From positions 11,844,011-11,908,010 of the forward strand of contig JABAKD010000007.1 in NCBI GenBank assembly GCA_012845835.1: a stretch of DNA of 64,000 bases. Direction: 5' to 3'. The translations under genes and the position numbers were made by a program. The notes under the pieces were generated by a model. It did not search any database and was not told the origin of the DNA. It saw nothing but the letters and a program-made list of their open reading frames with translations. Below, in pieces: positions 24,452 through 35,671 of this stretch; position 1 is the first letter of the stretch; each line of letters begins with the position of its first letter. This DNA comes from Undaria pinnatifida (lineage: Eukaryota > Sar > Phaeophyceae > Laminariales > Alariaceae).

Positions 24452-24680
24452 TCAGCGGACAGTCAGCCGTGCGCTTTTCCGCGCTTGGCACTTCAAGAAT
24501 TGGCGAAGCCACGACCGGGTTGACACATTCATGCCGATCCACCAAAATAGCGTTCCAGCATGCGCAACATACACGTGGTACCAAGGTGGCAAGAGGCCGT
24601 CGAATGACAAGCTTGCACGATCCAAGAGCGCATAAGCAGGGGGACGTAATTGCGAACCGGCTAGTCGCTCAGCTAGCAAG
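24452..24680 (-). pseudogene. Gypsy H2C2 zinc-binding region, degenerate
   Basis: The minus frame reads FWWIGMNVSTRSWLRQFLKC (24556-24488), the usual YWWIGM...W...CLKC pattern just before integrase. The first Cys of the C-X2-C pair has become Phe (codon near 24499) while the second remains, so zinc binding is probably lost. The preceding frame (25101-24673) ends in TVDDLVLLVRNPTLLP, typical of the spacer before this finger. Confidence 0.78.
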
Positions 24681-25869
24681 CAGATCGCCCCACAACGTTG
24701 GGTTTGTCAGACGTTGTAGGCAACAGTGTCGGGTTACGGACGAGTAGGACGAGGTCGTCGACGGTTGTATGTAGTCGACTCTTCCCTCCCCGCTCCTGGA
24801 TTTCAGAGGGGGATGGACGCTTTTGCGAGCGGTAGCACGCCAATACGTCGGGTGGCAAGACCGATCGCCGGACGATAGAGATGTAACGCATCAAGGCGGG
24901 GCTCGTTGGTTCAGCGTGCTCCTCTCGCCTCCAATCGGCATGAAAATAATGCTCGGCGGAATTAGCCGAGCGCAATTCTGCAGCGTTACCGAGGGCGTCC
25001 GACCTTGTATGTGCAATCGTCGTGTCACCAGGAGAAGGCGTGAGCCGTAAAAGGGAATTTCCCACAGGCTCTGCGTGGTCGTGGTCGGACGGTAGTGGCA
25101 CCGTGCGGACCGGCGAGTCGACAAGAGCAGAGGTGGGGCGGCGGGTGGAACCGGCCGCGTCCGTGGGACTAGCGGCGGGGGTGTACCTCGTCTGGAGGAT
25201 GGCCGAGGGGGCCTGCCGAGCACAAATCCATAATCTTCAGCGGGGGTGCATTATCCGTTGCTGCCGCTGTTCGTCGGTGCGTCGTCGACGACGGAAGGAC
25301 TAGCGTGTCAAGCATAGCAGAGACGGACAAAGTCGAATCGGTGGTCGCGGCGGAGTCCAGCTCCTGTATATAACTCATTGATTGAGGAGTCGGTTGTGCG
25401 ATGGGCTTCGCTGCAGCCAGGGGTCTTGCAGAGCCCGTGCCACCCTCGATGGGTATAGGACAAAACCGAATCGAAAACGGCGTCAGCGGCAGGCGGAAAA
25501 ATTTCACCGTCGGTGGAGCATTTGGCGGTGGCGACGGACGCAGAAATATGAGCGACGAATATGTCTGGGGAAGCAAAGCCGTCAATTCGTATACGTGGCT
25601 CGTGTGTGCAAAAATCGTCAAATGAGGTAGAGGTGAGAGGGAGCCCATCCAAGGCAGCATGTTTTGTGTGGGGCATGAACCCACCTAAGACAGTGCTTTT
25701 GGTGCGTGGCTCGAGTCTACCTGAACCAAACCAACCCCTTGGATCGGCGAGGAGAGAGCGCGCAGCCGGTCGATCCGTAGGTGGTAGATACCACTGCCTC
25801 CAACGGGGTAGAGGCATGTCAACCCCACGGGGGTGAAACTTGTCAAGCCGCTGTGATCGTGCTCCGTAG

Positions 25870-26270
25870 CAAACTCTGGCAAGCGTGCCAAATTTTTTAC
25901 CGACGCCGTTGGCGCTGCCTTTGCGGTACTCGAGTGTGCAGTCGAACGGGGTGACAAACTCAAGCTACCGCTGTACTCGTTCATTGAGGGTCTCCACATT
26001 GCCAATGCTCTGCGGTGTCTGATGGTCAGAGGATATGCGGAACTTTGTTCCCCATAGTACCCTCGGAGGCATTAAGGAGCCCAAGACAATGCTGCCAGTC
26101 CAAAAACCTAGAGGAGTTCAGTGCGTCTCCGAGCTGAGCGTGGCTCGACTGATGCAGGCGATTTTCATAGTGAACAAAACGTCGTCCAGCGTCACAATAC
26201 CCCCGACGAAACAGAGGCCGTGTTCTGACAACGCAAGGTCAAGACCCACGCCAGAAGCTACCTACAAATC
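25870..26270 (-). pseudogene. Gypsy RNase H region, frameshifted
   Basis: Recognisable stretches on the minus strand are ISRATL (about 26150), GTKFRISSDHQ (about 26050-26018; Asp codon near 26026) and LEYRKGSANG (about 25950-25920). After these the frame shifts into LARLPEFATEHDHSG (about 25890-25845). Stops occur near 26110 and 25965. The second half of the family's ADFLSRLPE-type motif has lost its Asp (NLARLPE). The polymerase domain that should precede it is absent. Confidence 0.8.
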
Positions 26271-27279
26271 CTCCGGCCTTATGGTACCTTGAAATTTTAA
26301 CCTCCCTTCCCCCCGCCCCCATATCGCCTGTTCTCGTTGCGCGTGCAGTACACTTCTATACTGTTCGCTTGTGCGACCTACTCTCCTTTCATCGGCCGCC
26401 CTAACCCCACCGGGCATACGGTTACAACAGGATATATATAATAAAATGTGCATTCCACAGCCGTGGAATTCTATCCCCCCCAAAAACGGTTTTTTCGAAT
26501 ATAGGTTTCGTCCACAGATTGATTATCATCAACCTGTTAAGCCTGGTACCAGCTAGTTCTAAAGGGAGCCGCCGACGTATTAATCTTGGCATTACAGCAG
26601 CAGCAGGTGCAACGATTCCCGCATCTACAACATCATCAGCCGTCGAACACCGCGAGCCGTTGCTTTGTGTGTGTTAAATGTTGCCACTGTGGTGACTTCA
26701 GCGCCCTGTTTTGACGACGCACTTATTTCAAGGTTAGACACCCTTCCCCCCGTTATCTGCGGTAGTATTGCTGTACAGCACCGATATACGATATAGGAAG
26801 CACTTGACTATTACTATCTCGGCACGAACTCCATTCAAAAAACGCCTGATGTCAATGACACCTCGTCCTGCTACATGGGTTTGTTTTGTACATGTCATTT
26901 TGTACACCACGTACTGCGTGCCGACTGTCTAAAACACTTAACATGTCGTATTGTACGTGGTACATTTGTAACATTGAGGAATGTGAGATGTAGTAATGCT
27001 ATTATGTTGTTTGCCTTGATGAGAGGAGGGCGTGCCTCTCCAATTTCGATTGCCACACCAATCGTATCCAAAAACAAAGGTACGTAATAAACGATTATTT
27101 TTCGGCCCGGTGGGGAGGCGGGCGGGGAACGGAAGGCGGGGTCGCGGGGGCGGGGGGGGGGGGGGGAGAGAGATAGAAAGAGCTGGATGTACGCCATCCC
27201 AGTCCGCGGGCGCTCTCGCACAGTTTGAAAAAACACGTTTCGACGAAAAATTCGATCCAACAGCGGGTTAGTGGAGTGT
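26271..27279. other. No gene recognised
   Basis: Contains a G-rich stretch (about 27110-27165). No gypsy homology, LTR or other motif. Confidence 0.45.
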
Positions 27280-28255
27280 AATATAATTATTATAAAAAAT
27301 GAAAATACACTCCAGGTGTGAGATCGAAGATTTCGTCGAAACTCATCTTTGCAAGCTGTGTGTGATTCTCCGATCGCGCGTATTACGAGTTGTGTGTCCT
27401 CATTAAGGATATAGGTCGGCGACTCCCCTTACAACTACAGTGTAGCTTCTATCAGGGTTAACAGGAAGATTTTAGTCAGTCTGTGCGCGGAAACTATAAA
27501 ACCCGTTTCTGAGGGGGACAAAATCTGACAGCTGTGAAGGGAAATGCAACCTTTGATCAAGTGAATCTTGTAAGTCGAATAACTGGTGAGGGGGTGGGGC
27601 GGAGTTTTGAAGGATGTGGGGGGCTGGTTTTGATCAAAAGCGAGCGGGTTTGGAGGAGGGGGGGGGGGGGGGGGGGAGGGGGCAAATTGTGCATGTAAGC
27701 TATATATCCTTTCGAGGGGATAAATCTGACGGTTTTGGCATCAGTATATTATTGGGGGCGGGGGGGGGGTGTTGGGGCAGGGGGGGGGGGGGGGGGCGGG
27801 GGGGGCAGCTCAATATGTGCCTGGAAACTATAAATTATTTTGAGGGGATAAATGTGACGGTTTTGGAAATAATACATCAGTTTATCATGTATATCCTGGG
27901 GTAAGTCGTACAATCAGTGAGTAAAGAGAGGGTGGAGTGTTCGAGGGGGTGGGGTTGGGATGGGTTGGGGGGGAGGTGGGGGGTGTGGGGGCGGGGGGGG
28001 GGGGGGGCGGGGGGGGGAGGAAGGCCTTTGGGTGAGGGGTTTGTTATACGTGTGGTGCTAGGTCTAGGCGATGGTGCGGGTGATGGGGAAAAAGGGGGCG
28101 TTCGAGGCGGGGGTGGGGGGGGAACACAGCGGCATGGATGGCTCTCGAAAGATAACGAGGTGATATCCTGTGCGTGAAGTGTTTATTAATGTGGCGGATT
28201 TCGATATTTGGTGGGGCGTTTGAGTAAGGGAGAGCAAGAGGGCGGGGGGCATTAT
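27280..28255 (-). repeat. Poly-C composite element, inverted copy
   Basis: Seen as G-runs on the plus strand. From 27280 it gives the reverse complement of the tail (TGTGAGATCGAAGATTTCG, GCGCGTATTACGAGTTGTG, AGTCTGTGCGCGGAAACTAT). Modules and G-runs follow at about 27656-27680, 27755-27810, 27965-28020 and 28100-28125. It is cut off near 28250. The Gly-rich plus frames (27614-28177) are artefacts of the G-runs. Confidence 0.88.
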
Positions 28256-30585
28256 ATATAATATATGTTAGTCAGCTTGTACGTAAAGTATATGGTCACT
28301 CTACTGTATGATACTAAAGAGTGTCGTCTTACCTGTGGAGACCCTTAGAACGGGTCACCCAGGAATCATTTTTTTTCAAACAACGTGAAATCAAAGTTGA
28401 GTTAGAAATGCCTCCTTCGTCGGCGTTCCCACAATACACGCCATTGTTACCGGCGGAGCATGAACTAATCGACACCGGCACGAGAACAACACATTAGAAT
28501 AGCTTGATTGGCGCGGCAGAACCACACCAACCAAACATAGGTGTTTACACCGCACCGTCACCTCATCAGCGAAACAGTGGCCTACACGAGGGGTCGACCC
28601 TCGCTGCTCGTAGCTGCATAGCGTGACCAACGAATTACGGGAAAACCGTGGGCTCGCGGAGATTTGGCCATAAAATAAGGGCCGGATTAGCGTTTGCGCC
28701 CTGACCGGCAGTATAAGACCGTAAGGGTGAAAGTAGTTTGAACTGTATGGTTCGTACGTACGTGTCTGAGGTACGTGGGATTGGGTTTTACTATATTTGG
28801 CATACACTTTCCAATGTCTTCGCTTTTTTGTCCATCTCCTTTTACCCCCCTAGTGGACGTGAATTTGATCAGGAATCATGAATCAAGGCTTCTCTTCACC
28901 TTCCGCACCATGGTACCCGCCAATCGTGAGGAGACGTTGGTACGTTCATCCCTCGTCGACTCGTGTCGAACTGTGCTTAGTAGTTACCCACGCTCCTAGA
29001 AAGTCGGTGATAATGTGGTGGGGCCTCCATACCAGGAGTAGTAGCAGTCCAATCTCAGATGCTGGGTGGATCCGGCAAACTCGGGGAGAGGCCAGAAATC
29101 GAAAAAATATCAAAAGCAGAGCATACGTAGTCATTAGACTGTGTATGTGGTAGATGCGAACTAAACAAACCAACGCAATCGAATCTCTGCGCGGTTCGAT
29201 GCTTACCTTCGGTTTAGAGAGAAATCTAAACTCGGTACTGGTCCGACTGTGGTGGCGCTGTACTCGTAGCATTAGCAGCATTAGAATCAGAAGGTGAAAT
29301 AGTAGAAGCAGAAGGAGAAGAAGGTGCAGGCAACGATGTTGACAGAAGCAAGGAACACGAAACCGCAGCTGTTTCTGCGTGTGTGTGCCCATGTCTCGTC
29401 GAACAACCTCAGTAAAATATCTGGTCGTCCAACGGTAGCAACGTTCCCGTTTTCTTCGGGATATGTTTTTGAGGGCGGATAATCTGTGCACTTCCGATCA
29501 TCCAAACACAACCAATATCGGAGGCATATATTTAGAGCTAATGCCACGACAAAAATAATCAAATTCAGTTCGACCGACCCTCCATTGTCTGATGGTTACG
29601 GAAATGGTGTGGGCTGATTTAGCGTTGCGCATCAGCACACAAACCTTGTCAAAAGCATTACCTGGTATGCAATACCTGGAACTGTTAGGGGGGGAGGAGG
29701 GATTTTATATTTTTGTCGTATTAATCCAGGAATGTTGGAGGCAGCGGCGACAAATACTATCTTGGAGGCTAGGGGTAGCGAAATTTAGTCAAACGATACT
29801 GCATGCAACAAGCAGTCGTTGTGAAATGCAACAGACATCATGATGGATTGATATCATTTAGGTTCGAGGGCAGCTTAGTCACAATAAAGGCATTTTCCCT
29901 CTGACGGAAATTAACCGTAGTTTTGAACAGAATTTGCGTAGGGGAGAAATACCGCAACAACATTCTGTGCTCACGCTACGGGACTTGTTAACGTCCCTCC
30001 CCCAAACAAAGCACAATCACCGGGGTTAAACACAAGCGGTGAGAACGACCCGGGCAGAACATTTCAAATTATCCTCCGGCTCCCTGCGAACCTAATTACG
30101 GTAAAGGTTTCTCAATTCAAGAACTTCAGACCGTTCGAGTCATTCTACGGCCCCCCAGAAGTCTCGAACGAAATCGCCGGTGTTAAAAACAGCTCCCGGC
30201 CGTATCTCCTGACGTACGGTGCTCGTTGCCACCCCGACGTCATCGTTCGATACAGCGGAGTGGTTCAATAAGGAATATACGTGACGATATTTTGTTTTCG
30301 TAATCCGTAGCATCTTTTCTCGTATTGGGGTGCCACCAAGCGTTCGTCAAATAAAATCACTGCTTTTTTTTGGGGGGGGGGCTATCATCGCAGAATCAAT
30401 GTCATCTACGAGAACATAGAAATATCCATTGAAGCGTAACGAACAACCTGGGATTCCTGTCTTGTTTGTTATTCTACACTGTGTACTTAACGTTCAGATG
30501 AGTACCATATTGTAGGTAATCACGTATATATACCACCTACTGCGTGCCGAAAAAGGTACGGAAGAACAAGGTTCTTTAACACCGC
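28256..30585. other. No gene recognised
   Basis: A stretch at 29265-29330 rich in AGCAGAAGGAGAAG gives a Leu-rich minus frame and a short acidic plus frame; I cannot tell which, if either, is real. Nothing else is recognisable. Confidence 0.4.
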
Positions 30586-30589
30586 AAAG

Positions 30590-30919
30590 TCATCGGAACA
30601 ATGCCACATTCTTGTTTATCACTTTGAATATTTCATGTATATCTAGGCCAAGATTGCCTAGGCCAAAGGCATTGTTTTTGGCATCGGGTTCCACGTCTTG
30701 TTTACTCGAAGAAGAGTTTGGAGGTGAGGTACAGAGCTCCTCAGCCGTGTCCTTATTATGAACATCAGACACAAAACGGTGCAACGTTTTACCCGTACGT
30801 AGAACATACAATAAGAATGTGGTTTCAGTGTAACTGTTCATACATAGGACTACCACGGTGTGTAGGGAGGGCGGTTTCCCACTTATAATACCCACAGAGA
30901 GCGTAGGCCATTCGAGCAC
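30590..30919 (-). CDS. Unidentified open frame, possible exon
   Basis: The frame has 109 codons and is protein-like throughout: a hydrophobic start (VVVLCMNSYTETTFLLYVL), a polar Ser-rich middle (PPNSSSSKQDVEPD) and a C-terminal helix-like stretch (LGLDIHEIFKVINKNVALF). No family recognised. Its length is within chance expectation for this window. Confidence 0.25.
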   Translation of the reverse strand: MLEWPTLSVGIISGKPPSLHTVVVLCMNSYTETTFLLYVLRTGKTLHRFVSDVHNKDTAEELCTSPPNSSSSKQDVEPDAKNNAFGLGNLGLDIHEIFKVINKNVALFR

Positions 30920-31583
30920 GCCCGTGGCTCATTGCCTTGTACAAAAACGGGGCTTAAAACGCACCAGGTACTGTAGAATTGTCAGTCTAAAAAGGAGAAA
31001 CCACTGCTACGGTGGGCGGAGGAGGCGGGGGTCTTTGCACTACCGGGTTTGAGCCACTCCCACGAGTGATATTGTGCGTTACTGAGAGAAATGTCTAGGC
31101 GATTTGGTTCGCGCAGCGTAGCTTTGACCATTCATTCTGGACATTGCGGACTCTGAAACATGCCAAAAGCTTTATAAGGCGGCAAGGAAACGGGGGGATC
31201 ACTTGGTTAGCGTGAGTGACCTTGGTTAAGCCACTGCAAACAAACGTCCAACAAGAGACCCTCCTACCGTATGCTGTATAGCCTTCGTCGAGAGGAACCA
31301 CCAGTTCCACGGCAGCGTTTTCACGAAACCGAATCAAAAGAAGAGGAGGAGTTGTAGCAGCAGTTACGCGCGCCATTAACTGTGTACGTACCGCTGAATA
31401 AAGAGGCGTTAGGAGGGCATCATTTATTAATTCCACGGTTGTATGACCTTTCGAGTGTTCACGGATTTCTTTCGTTCCTGATGTTATAAGGTTACTATGT
31501 TCACAGCAATCACACCCCTGCTTCGTACTCTAGTTTAGCTTTCGTGCAAACAAACACACCTGTGTTGAGGTATAAGTGGGGAA

Positions 31584-31855
31584 TTAGTCCGTTTGACCAC
31601 TTGCAAAAGGTTAACCAATAGCTTACCCAAACTAAGCCTTATAACACTCTCCCCATTGAGACGCCGGGATGGCAGATCGGATATACGGGCGCACCTACCT
31701 GCCAATTTTCCAAGCCAATCTATATACTGGGGATACTCGGAGATAGAATTTTTCAAGCCGACATGGGAAAAGTCTGAAAAAAATTATTATGGTGGATGTG
31801 GGGCTCGAACCCACGACCCAAAAAAAAGCATGGTCTGCCGACGACGCCATTTGTT
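31584..31855 (-). mobile_element. tRNA-derived SINE-like element, copy 1
   Basis: On the minus strand the head carries an A-box-like TGGCGTCGTCGG (31849-31838, 11 of 12 positions of TRGCNNARYNGG) and a B box GGGTTCGAGCCC (31812-31801) inside a perfect T-arm, five paired bases around a seven-base loop. These are internal pol III promoter elements. The expected 5' acceptor strand matching CATCCACC is missing, so this is not a tRNA gene. A body of about 200 bp follows, ending in GCTTAGTTTGGGTAAGC and GGACTAAT (about 31655-31584). A second such element has the same plan at 41337-41625. Confidence 0.72.
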
Positions 31856-31861
31856 ACGGTA

Positions 31862-31975
31862 TTAGACTAGTGAGATATTTGTTATGGTCTTAGACTAGTG
31901 AGATATTAGTCCGTTTGGCAACCTCCAAAAGACAGCCAATAGCTTGGCCCAACTAAGCCCTATAACACCTGTAGA
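31862..31975 (-). repeat. SINE tail fragment with 28-bp-spaced direct repeat
   Basis: An 18-bp sequence TTAGACTAGTGAGATATT occurs at 31862-31879 and 31890-31907. The second copy runs into a tail-only SINE fragment (31903-31975) homologous to 31584-31655. Confidence 0.75.
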
Positions 31976-31979
31976 AAGA

Positions 31980-33149
31980 AGAGGGTGTCCTGAGCAGTAT
32001 TTATTTGCAGATCTCCCTGCTATAATAGAAAAATGTATCGACAGTTGGCTAAATACAGAAGTCAGTGCAAGTACGATAATCTATAGACCAATTTTTAGCA
32101 GGTGGACCACGTCATACGTCGTGATCATTGGTGAGTGTTTTTCATTGGGGGGGACGATCCACTTTTTATGAATCAAACGTACTTTACGGTGGATTATTTG
32201 TCGACGGCTAACGCGTCATACACTTTAAGTACCAATGTCAGAGTCATCCCGCGGTACAGAAGTTGCGGTATTACTTGGGGTTATACGTTCCTGGCCATTT
32301 TAGCTCACATCAAGTGAGGATTGATTGTATTTTAATACCGCGAATGAAGTCTCATACTTTTACGATCATGTTGTGTTTAAGGCTAGAGCGTAGATAGCAC
32401 GCAGTATTGGATTACGGGGGCCAATGCCTTCTTCGAATCAATGTTTCGGCGGCAACATTGACTTATTGTTGCTCCTCATCATCATGCTAGGAGCGCAGAA
32501 AATCATTAGAGTCTGCCGCATCCCTCCCGTGTGGGATGGATCGTCAGCGGGCAGAGAGTGAAAACTGCCGTTTACGGGGAATCACGTGCAGCATCCATGA
32601 TACTATCATATTCGTGAGGGGGCGTTCGCTTGAAATTCCTTTCCGTTGATATATAGTCGCTTGTCATCGGGAACGTGCGAGAAACGCGGCTGCCTCCGCA
32701 GTTTTCGATTTGTGTGCATAATAAAGTGCCACTCTATGGGTCGCGATCTCCGAAAACTGCGGACCCCCCGACGATTGGCCCCCTTTACACAAAGTGTGAG
32801 TGAAAAATTCCTAGAGATCTTGTAACTCTTCCTGGAAAGCTCCCTCCTGCCTACTACTTGGGCGTTTCCTCGAGGCACGCTGTACTGGCGTATTGGCGAT
32901 GCCTATGTATGAGTATTTAGGCTGCCGTGCCTTTGGCGGGTGTTCTAAGCACACAGGTGTGACCGGGGTGTCTATTGACCATAGAAAACACGGGATGGCG
33001 GAATGGTTGGTCTTTTCATAGAAACTACTCCATCCCGTCAGGGAAAATGGTTTGTGCGCCCTTCTATCTCCGTCGAAAATTCGCCAGAAAATTCCTTTAC
33101 TCGGGCCGTTTCAAATCAACATGGGAATTAATGGGTCTAGAACTAGGAG
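31980..33149. other. No gene recognised
   Basis: Short frames only. No repeat family member found. Confidence 0.5.
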
Positions 33150-33690
33150 GTATATAGAGCTGCCCTACCCGCCCCAACCCCGCCCTAATCCCCCCCCCAT
33201 GATAAACTGGTTAGTGATTTTCATTTTCCAAACCGTTACATTCATCCCCTGTGTTGAAGGATTTATAGTTTTTACGCACAAATTGCCCGCACGTCCGCAC
33301 CCCCCCCCCCCCCCACACCCCCTTCCTCCCCCCTCCAACCCCTCTCCCTTTTGATCAAAACCAGGCCTCCACGTCCTTCACACCTTCGCACTCCCCTCAA
33401 GAGTTATTCAACATACAGGTTTCACTTCGTAAACGGATGCATTTCCTTCCACAGCTGCCAGATTTTGTCCCCATCAAAAACGGGGTTTATAGTTTCCGCG
33501 CACAGACTGACAAGCATCACCCTGTTGATCCTGATGGTTACACTGTAGTTGCAAGAAGAGTCGCCGACCTATATCCTTAATGAGGACACACAACCTGCAA
33601 TACGCGCGATCGGAGTATCACGAACAGCTTGCTAAGATGAGTTTCGACAAAATGTTCGATGTCACAGATGGAGTGTATTTTCATTTTATA
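33150..33690 (+). repeat. Poly-C composite element, short copy with tail
   Basis: Two module/C-run units (C-runs about 33188-33200 and 33300-33320) are followed by the conserved tail 33455-33690, ending in a TATAATTAAG AT-rich stretch. The head is missing. Confidence 0.87.
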
Positions 33691-34410
33691 TAATTAAGCT
33701 GGAGCCAGGGGCGGAAAGGTTCGTCCTCACGGTTTCCACCGCGCTCTGGATAATATACACAGTGGTCCCTGGTACAAGCATCTGTTTTTTTTACTATGCA
33801 TAGCCGGTAGTAGTATGTGCTATCAGAAGCATCGCCGATTTCCATTTTAATTACCGGAATACGTTAGGGTGTTTGCGACCTGTAAAGTCTCCGAGGCTGA
33901 AAAAAAAATCCATGAATAGTTAATAAAACAGACGATGGACACACCGAACTGTGACGTAGCCCACGTCCACAACTAAAAGACCCCTTTCATGAATGGGTTC
34001 CAGACATATAATGCGGATGGAAACCGTGTAACGTTTGTGACCTAATTTGTCGCTGATTCTTTGCGGGTTGGGTGGGTATACCAAGATTATGATGACTGTT
34101 ACAGACACAGACCACCTTTTGCGGGTCTCTCTACTAGGCCTCTCCACTAGGCAGGCTCCCATTTGTTCACTAACTTGCACAAGATTAGCTCTTGTATTAG
34201 TGTCACCCACGCCACGGACGAACTGAACAACGTGTAATTCCGCGAGGCAAAAGCCTCATTCCCTTTTTCCTATTCGCATATGCCTTCGAAGGCATGTGAA
34301 ACCCTTTATATCCAGCCCTTATCCCACATACATATATATTACGTTTTGTTTAAGACTCCGAGGAAAAATCATAGAGAGCACTAACTCACTCTGTTCGGCT
34401 GTATATGCAG
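33691..34410. other. No gene recognised
   Basis: Nothing recognisable on either strand. Confidence 0.5.
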
Positions 34411-34414
34411 ATAA

Positions 34415-34515
34415 GTGGAAGATTCGGGAAAGCACCGGTTTCACGGTCCAGATTTTGACTCGAATATGCGGCTCTTTATAACCTACTTCCACACCTATAC
34501 CCTGCGAGGCTACGA
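34415..34515 (+). repeat. Repeat E fragment
   Basis: Aligns with 21860-21945 (ATTCGGGAAAGCACCGGTT, ATATGCGGCTC, CCTACTTCCACACC). Confidence 0.6.
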
Positions 34516-35325
34516 AGCCTCAGCGAGAATGTTACAGCAGAAAAACACAAACAAAGAACAAAACACGGGGAACGGGAACAGAACCCAATATCGAATAGCG
34601 GGAATTCCGCAGATTGGCGAGGGTAAAGGGGCCAGGATAAAGGGGAACCGGGTGCTATGCAGAAAATTGGAAACAAGTCAATATGCGAAAGCGCTGGGAT
34701 CGAAGGCGGGAGTGTGAAAATACCTCGAGAGCAAAACCCCAAGCGGTCGCAAAACATACCAAAACGCGCTTCGTACCAAACCAAACTCGAGCGCGCGGGA
34801 TGGATATCGTGCCCCACCTTGCGGGGGCGACGTCGTCACGTGGGGTTTTGACGTTCGTCGGTATTACAGTCATATACATTGAAGTCATATTATCTCTTAC
34901 CTTAACCCTGCCAAACCAATATTTTGGATGCTGGCACATAGCAAACAACCTACCTACTATAGTTATCGACACAGCTGATCAGAGAGATATGAGCTGTTTG
35001 ACATCAAGTACACGACTAGGCCAGGTATTGTTGCTTTCGGGTGTCGAGTATCGACACATACATGCCGCGGGAGAGGTAGACCGTCGTTTTCTGGGGCTGC
35101 TCCCGACCAACAAGGGTATACGGTGGGGGGCATTTTCACCAGTATTGCGGGGTCTTCACCGCTCTCGCGCGAATGACGCCGTACCTTAGAGACAGGAATA
35201 AAAGAGTATTTTGAGGATATTTTTACGGCGCGCGGTGTAGCTTACTGGTATTCCTTTGCGATCTCATATATATCCCGGATTTTAGAGGCACCAAAGATTC
35301 AAGACTGCAAAAGCAAAAGGGGTTC
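34516..35325. other. No gene recognised
   Basis: A 168-codon plus frame (34683-35189) ends in a family C-like stretch (CTCTCGCGCGAATGACGCCGTACC at about 35162-35185) and has no motif; I treat it as chance. Confidence 0.4.
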
Positions 35326-35671
35326 GACGCGTGCTGCGGATCTGGAGGTAGCAGTGTTCGTGTGAAATGGTTTCTGGATGATGGGGCTCCTTAACCCCTC
35401 TAGAGCGCCCGAACCCCACCCTATTCTAAATCCAAGTAGGTTCGTCCCCAAAAACGGGTTTCCAGTAGTGAAGGGGTTAACCCAAAATCGTCGGGAATAG
35501 ACCATTTTGTTTTTCATTACTACTCTCGTTTTGTGCCTAGGCCATGGGGTTCTTCATCCGGTCGCAGTTTTGTTTTATCTCCGAATCGTTTTTTGCGAGG
35601 GGTCTTACGCTCCCAAGTTGAGGAACCTCAGAAAAAAAAAAAAACAGTGCATCTCTATCGTAGCATGCGTC
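35326..35671 (+). mobile_element. Family D inverted-repeat element, interrupted by a mini-element
   Basis: Ends are the family D inverted repeats: left from 35326 (GACGCGTGCTGCGGATCTGG), right to 35671 (CTCTATCGTAGCATGCGTC). Inner landmarks are GGTTTCTGGATGATGGGGCT, AAAATCGTCG, CCTAGGCCATGG, GTCTTACGCTCCCAAGTTGA and GGAACCTCAGAAAA. Without the insert at 35391-35476 it is about 260 bp, matching the copy at 56785-57053. No coding capacity. Confidence 0.85.
35391..35480 (+). mobile_element. 82-bp piggyBac-like MITE with TTAA duplication, copy 1
   Basis: The element 35395-35476 starts CCCCTCTAGAG and ends AGTGAAGGGG, flanked by TTAA on both sides (35391-35394 and 35477-35480). TTAA duplication and ends beginning CCC are hallmarks of the piggyBac superfamily. 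The sequence is strongly similar to the reverse complement of 56370-56450 (shared CCCGAACCCCACCC, TCCAAGTA, GTCCCCAAAA, GGGTTTCCAGT). The uninterrupted target is seen in the family D copy at 55104 (TCCTTAACCCGAAATCG near 55166-55182). Confidence 0.82.

Larger units (their letters stand above)
22740..26270 (-). mobile_element. pol: Ty3/gypsy retrotransposon pol remnant, truncated
   Basis: In minus-strand order the remnant holds an RNase H-like region, a linker, a degenerate H2C2 zinc finger, an integrase core, an integrase C-terminal part, a chromodomain-like segment and the pol C-terminus. The order is that of chromovirus-type gypsy elements. I recognise the wording (ARDHLAYCD, RRVTIERCKPCANP, YLPAGLTQ) as that of elements common in stramenopiles, from memory. 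The reading frame is broken by several frameshifts and stops. Reverse transcriptase, protease, gag and both LTRs were not found: homology begins abruptly near 26270. This is a dead fragment of about 3.5 kb. Confidence 0.9.

Noticed and set aside
21946-27000. Long terminal repeats around the gypsy remnant
   Set aside because: No pair of similar direct repeats could be found by eye on the two sides.
28946-29491. 181-codon Leu-rich minus frame
   Set aside because: The Leu run is the complement of an AGCAGAAGGAGAAG-type simple repeat; no ATG start and no motif.
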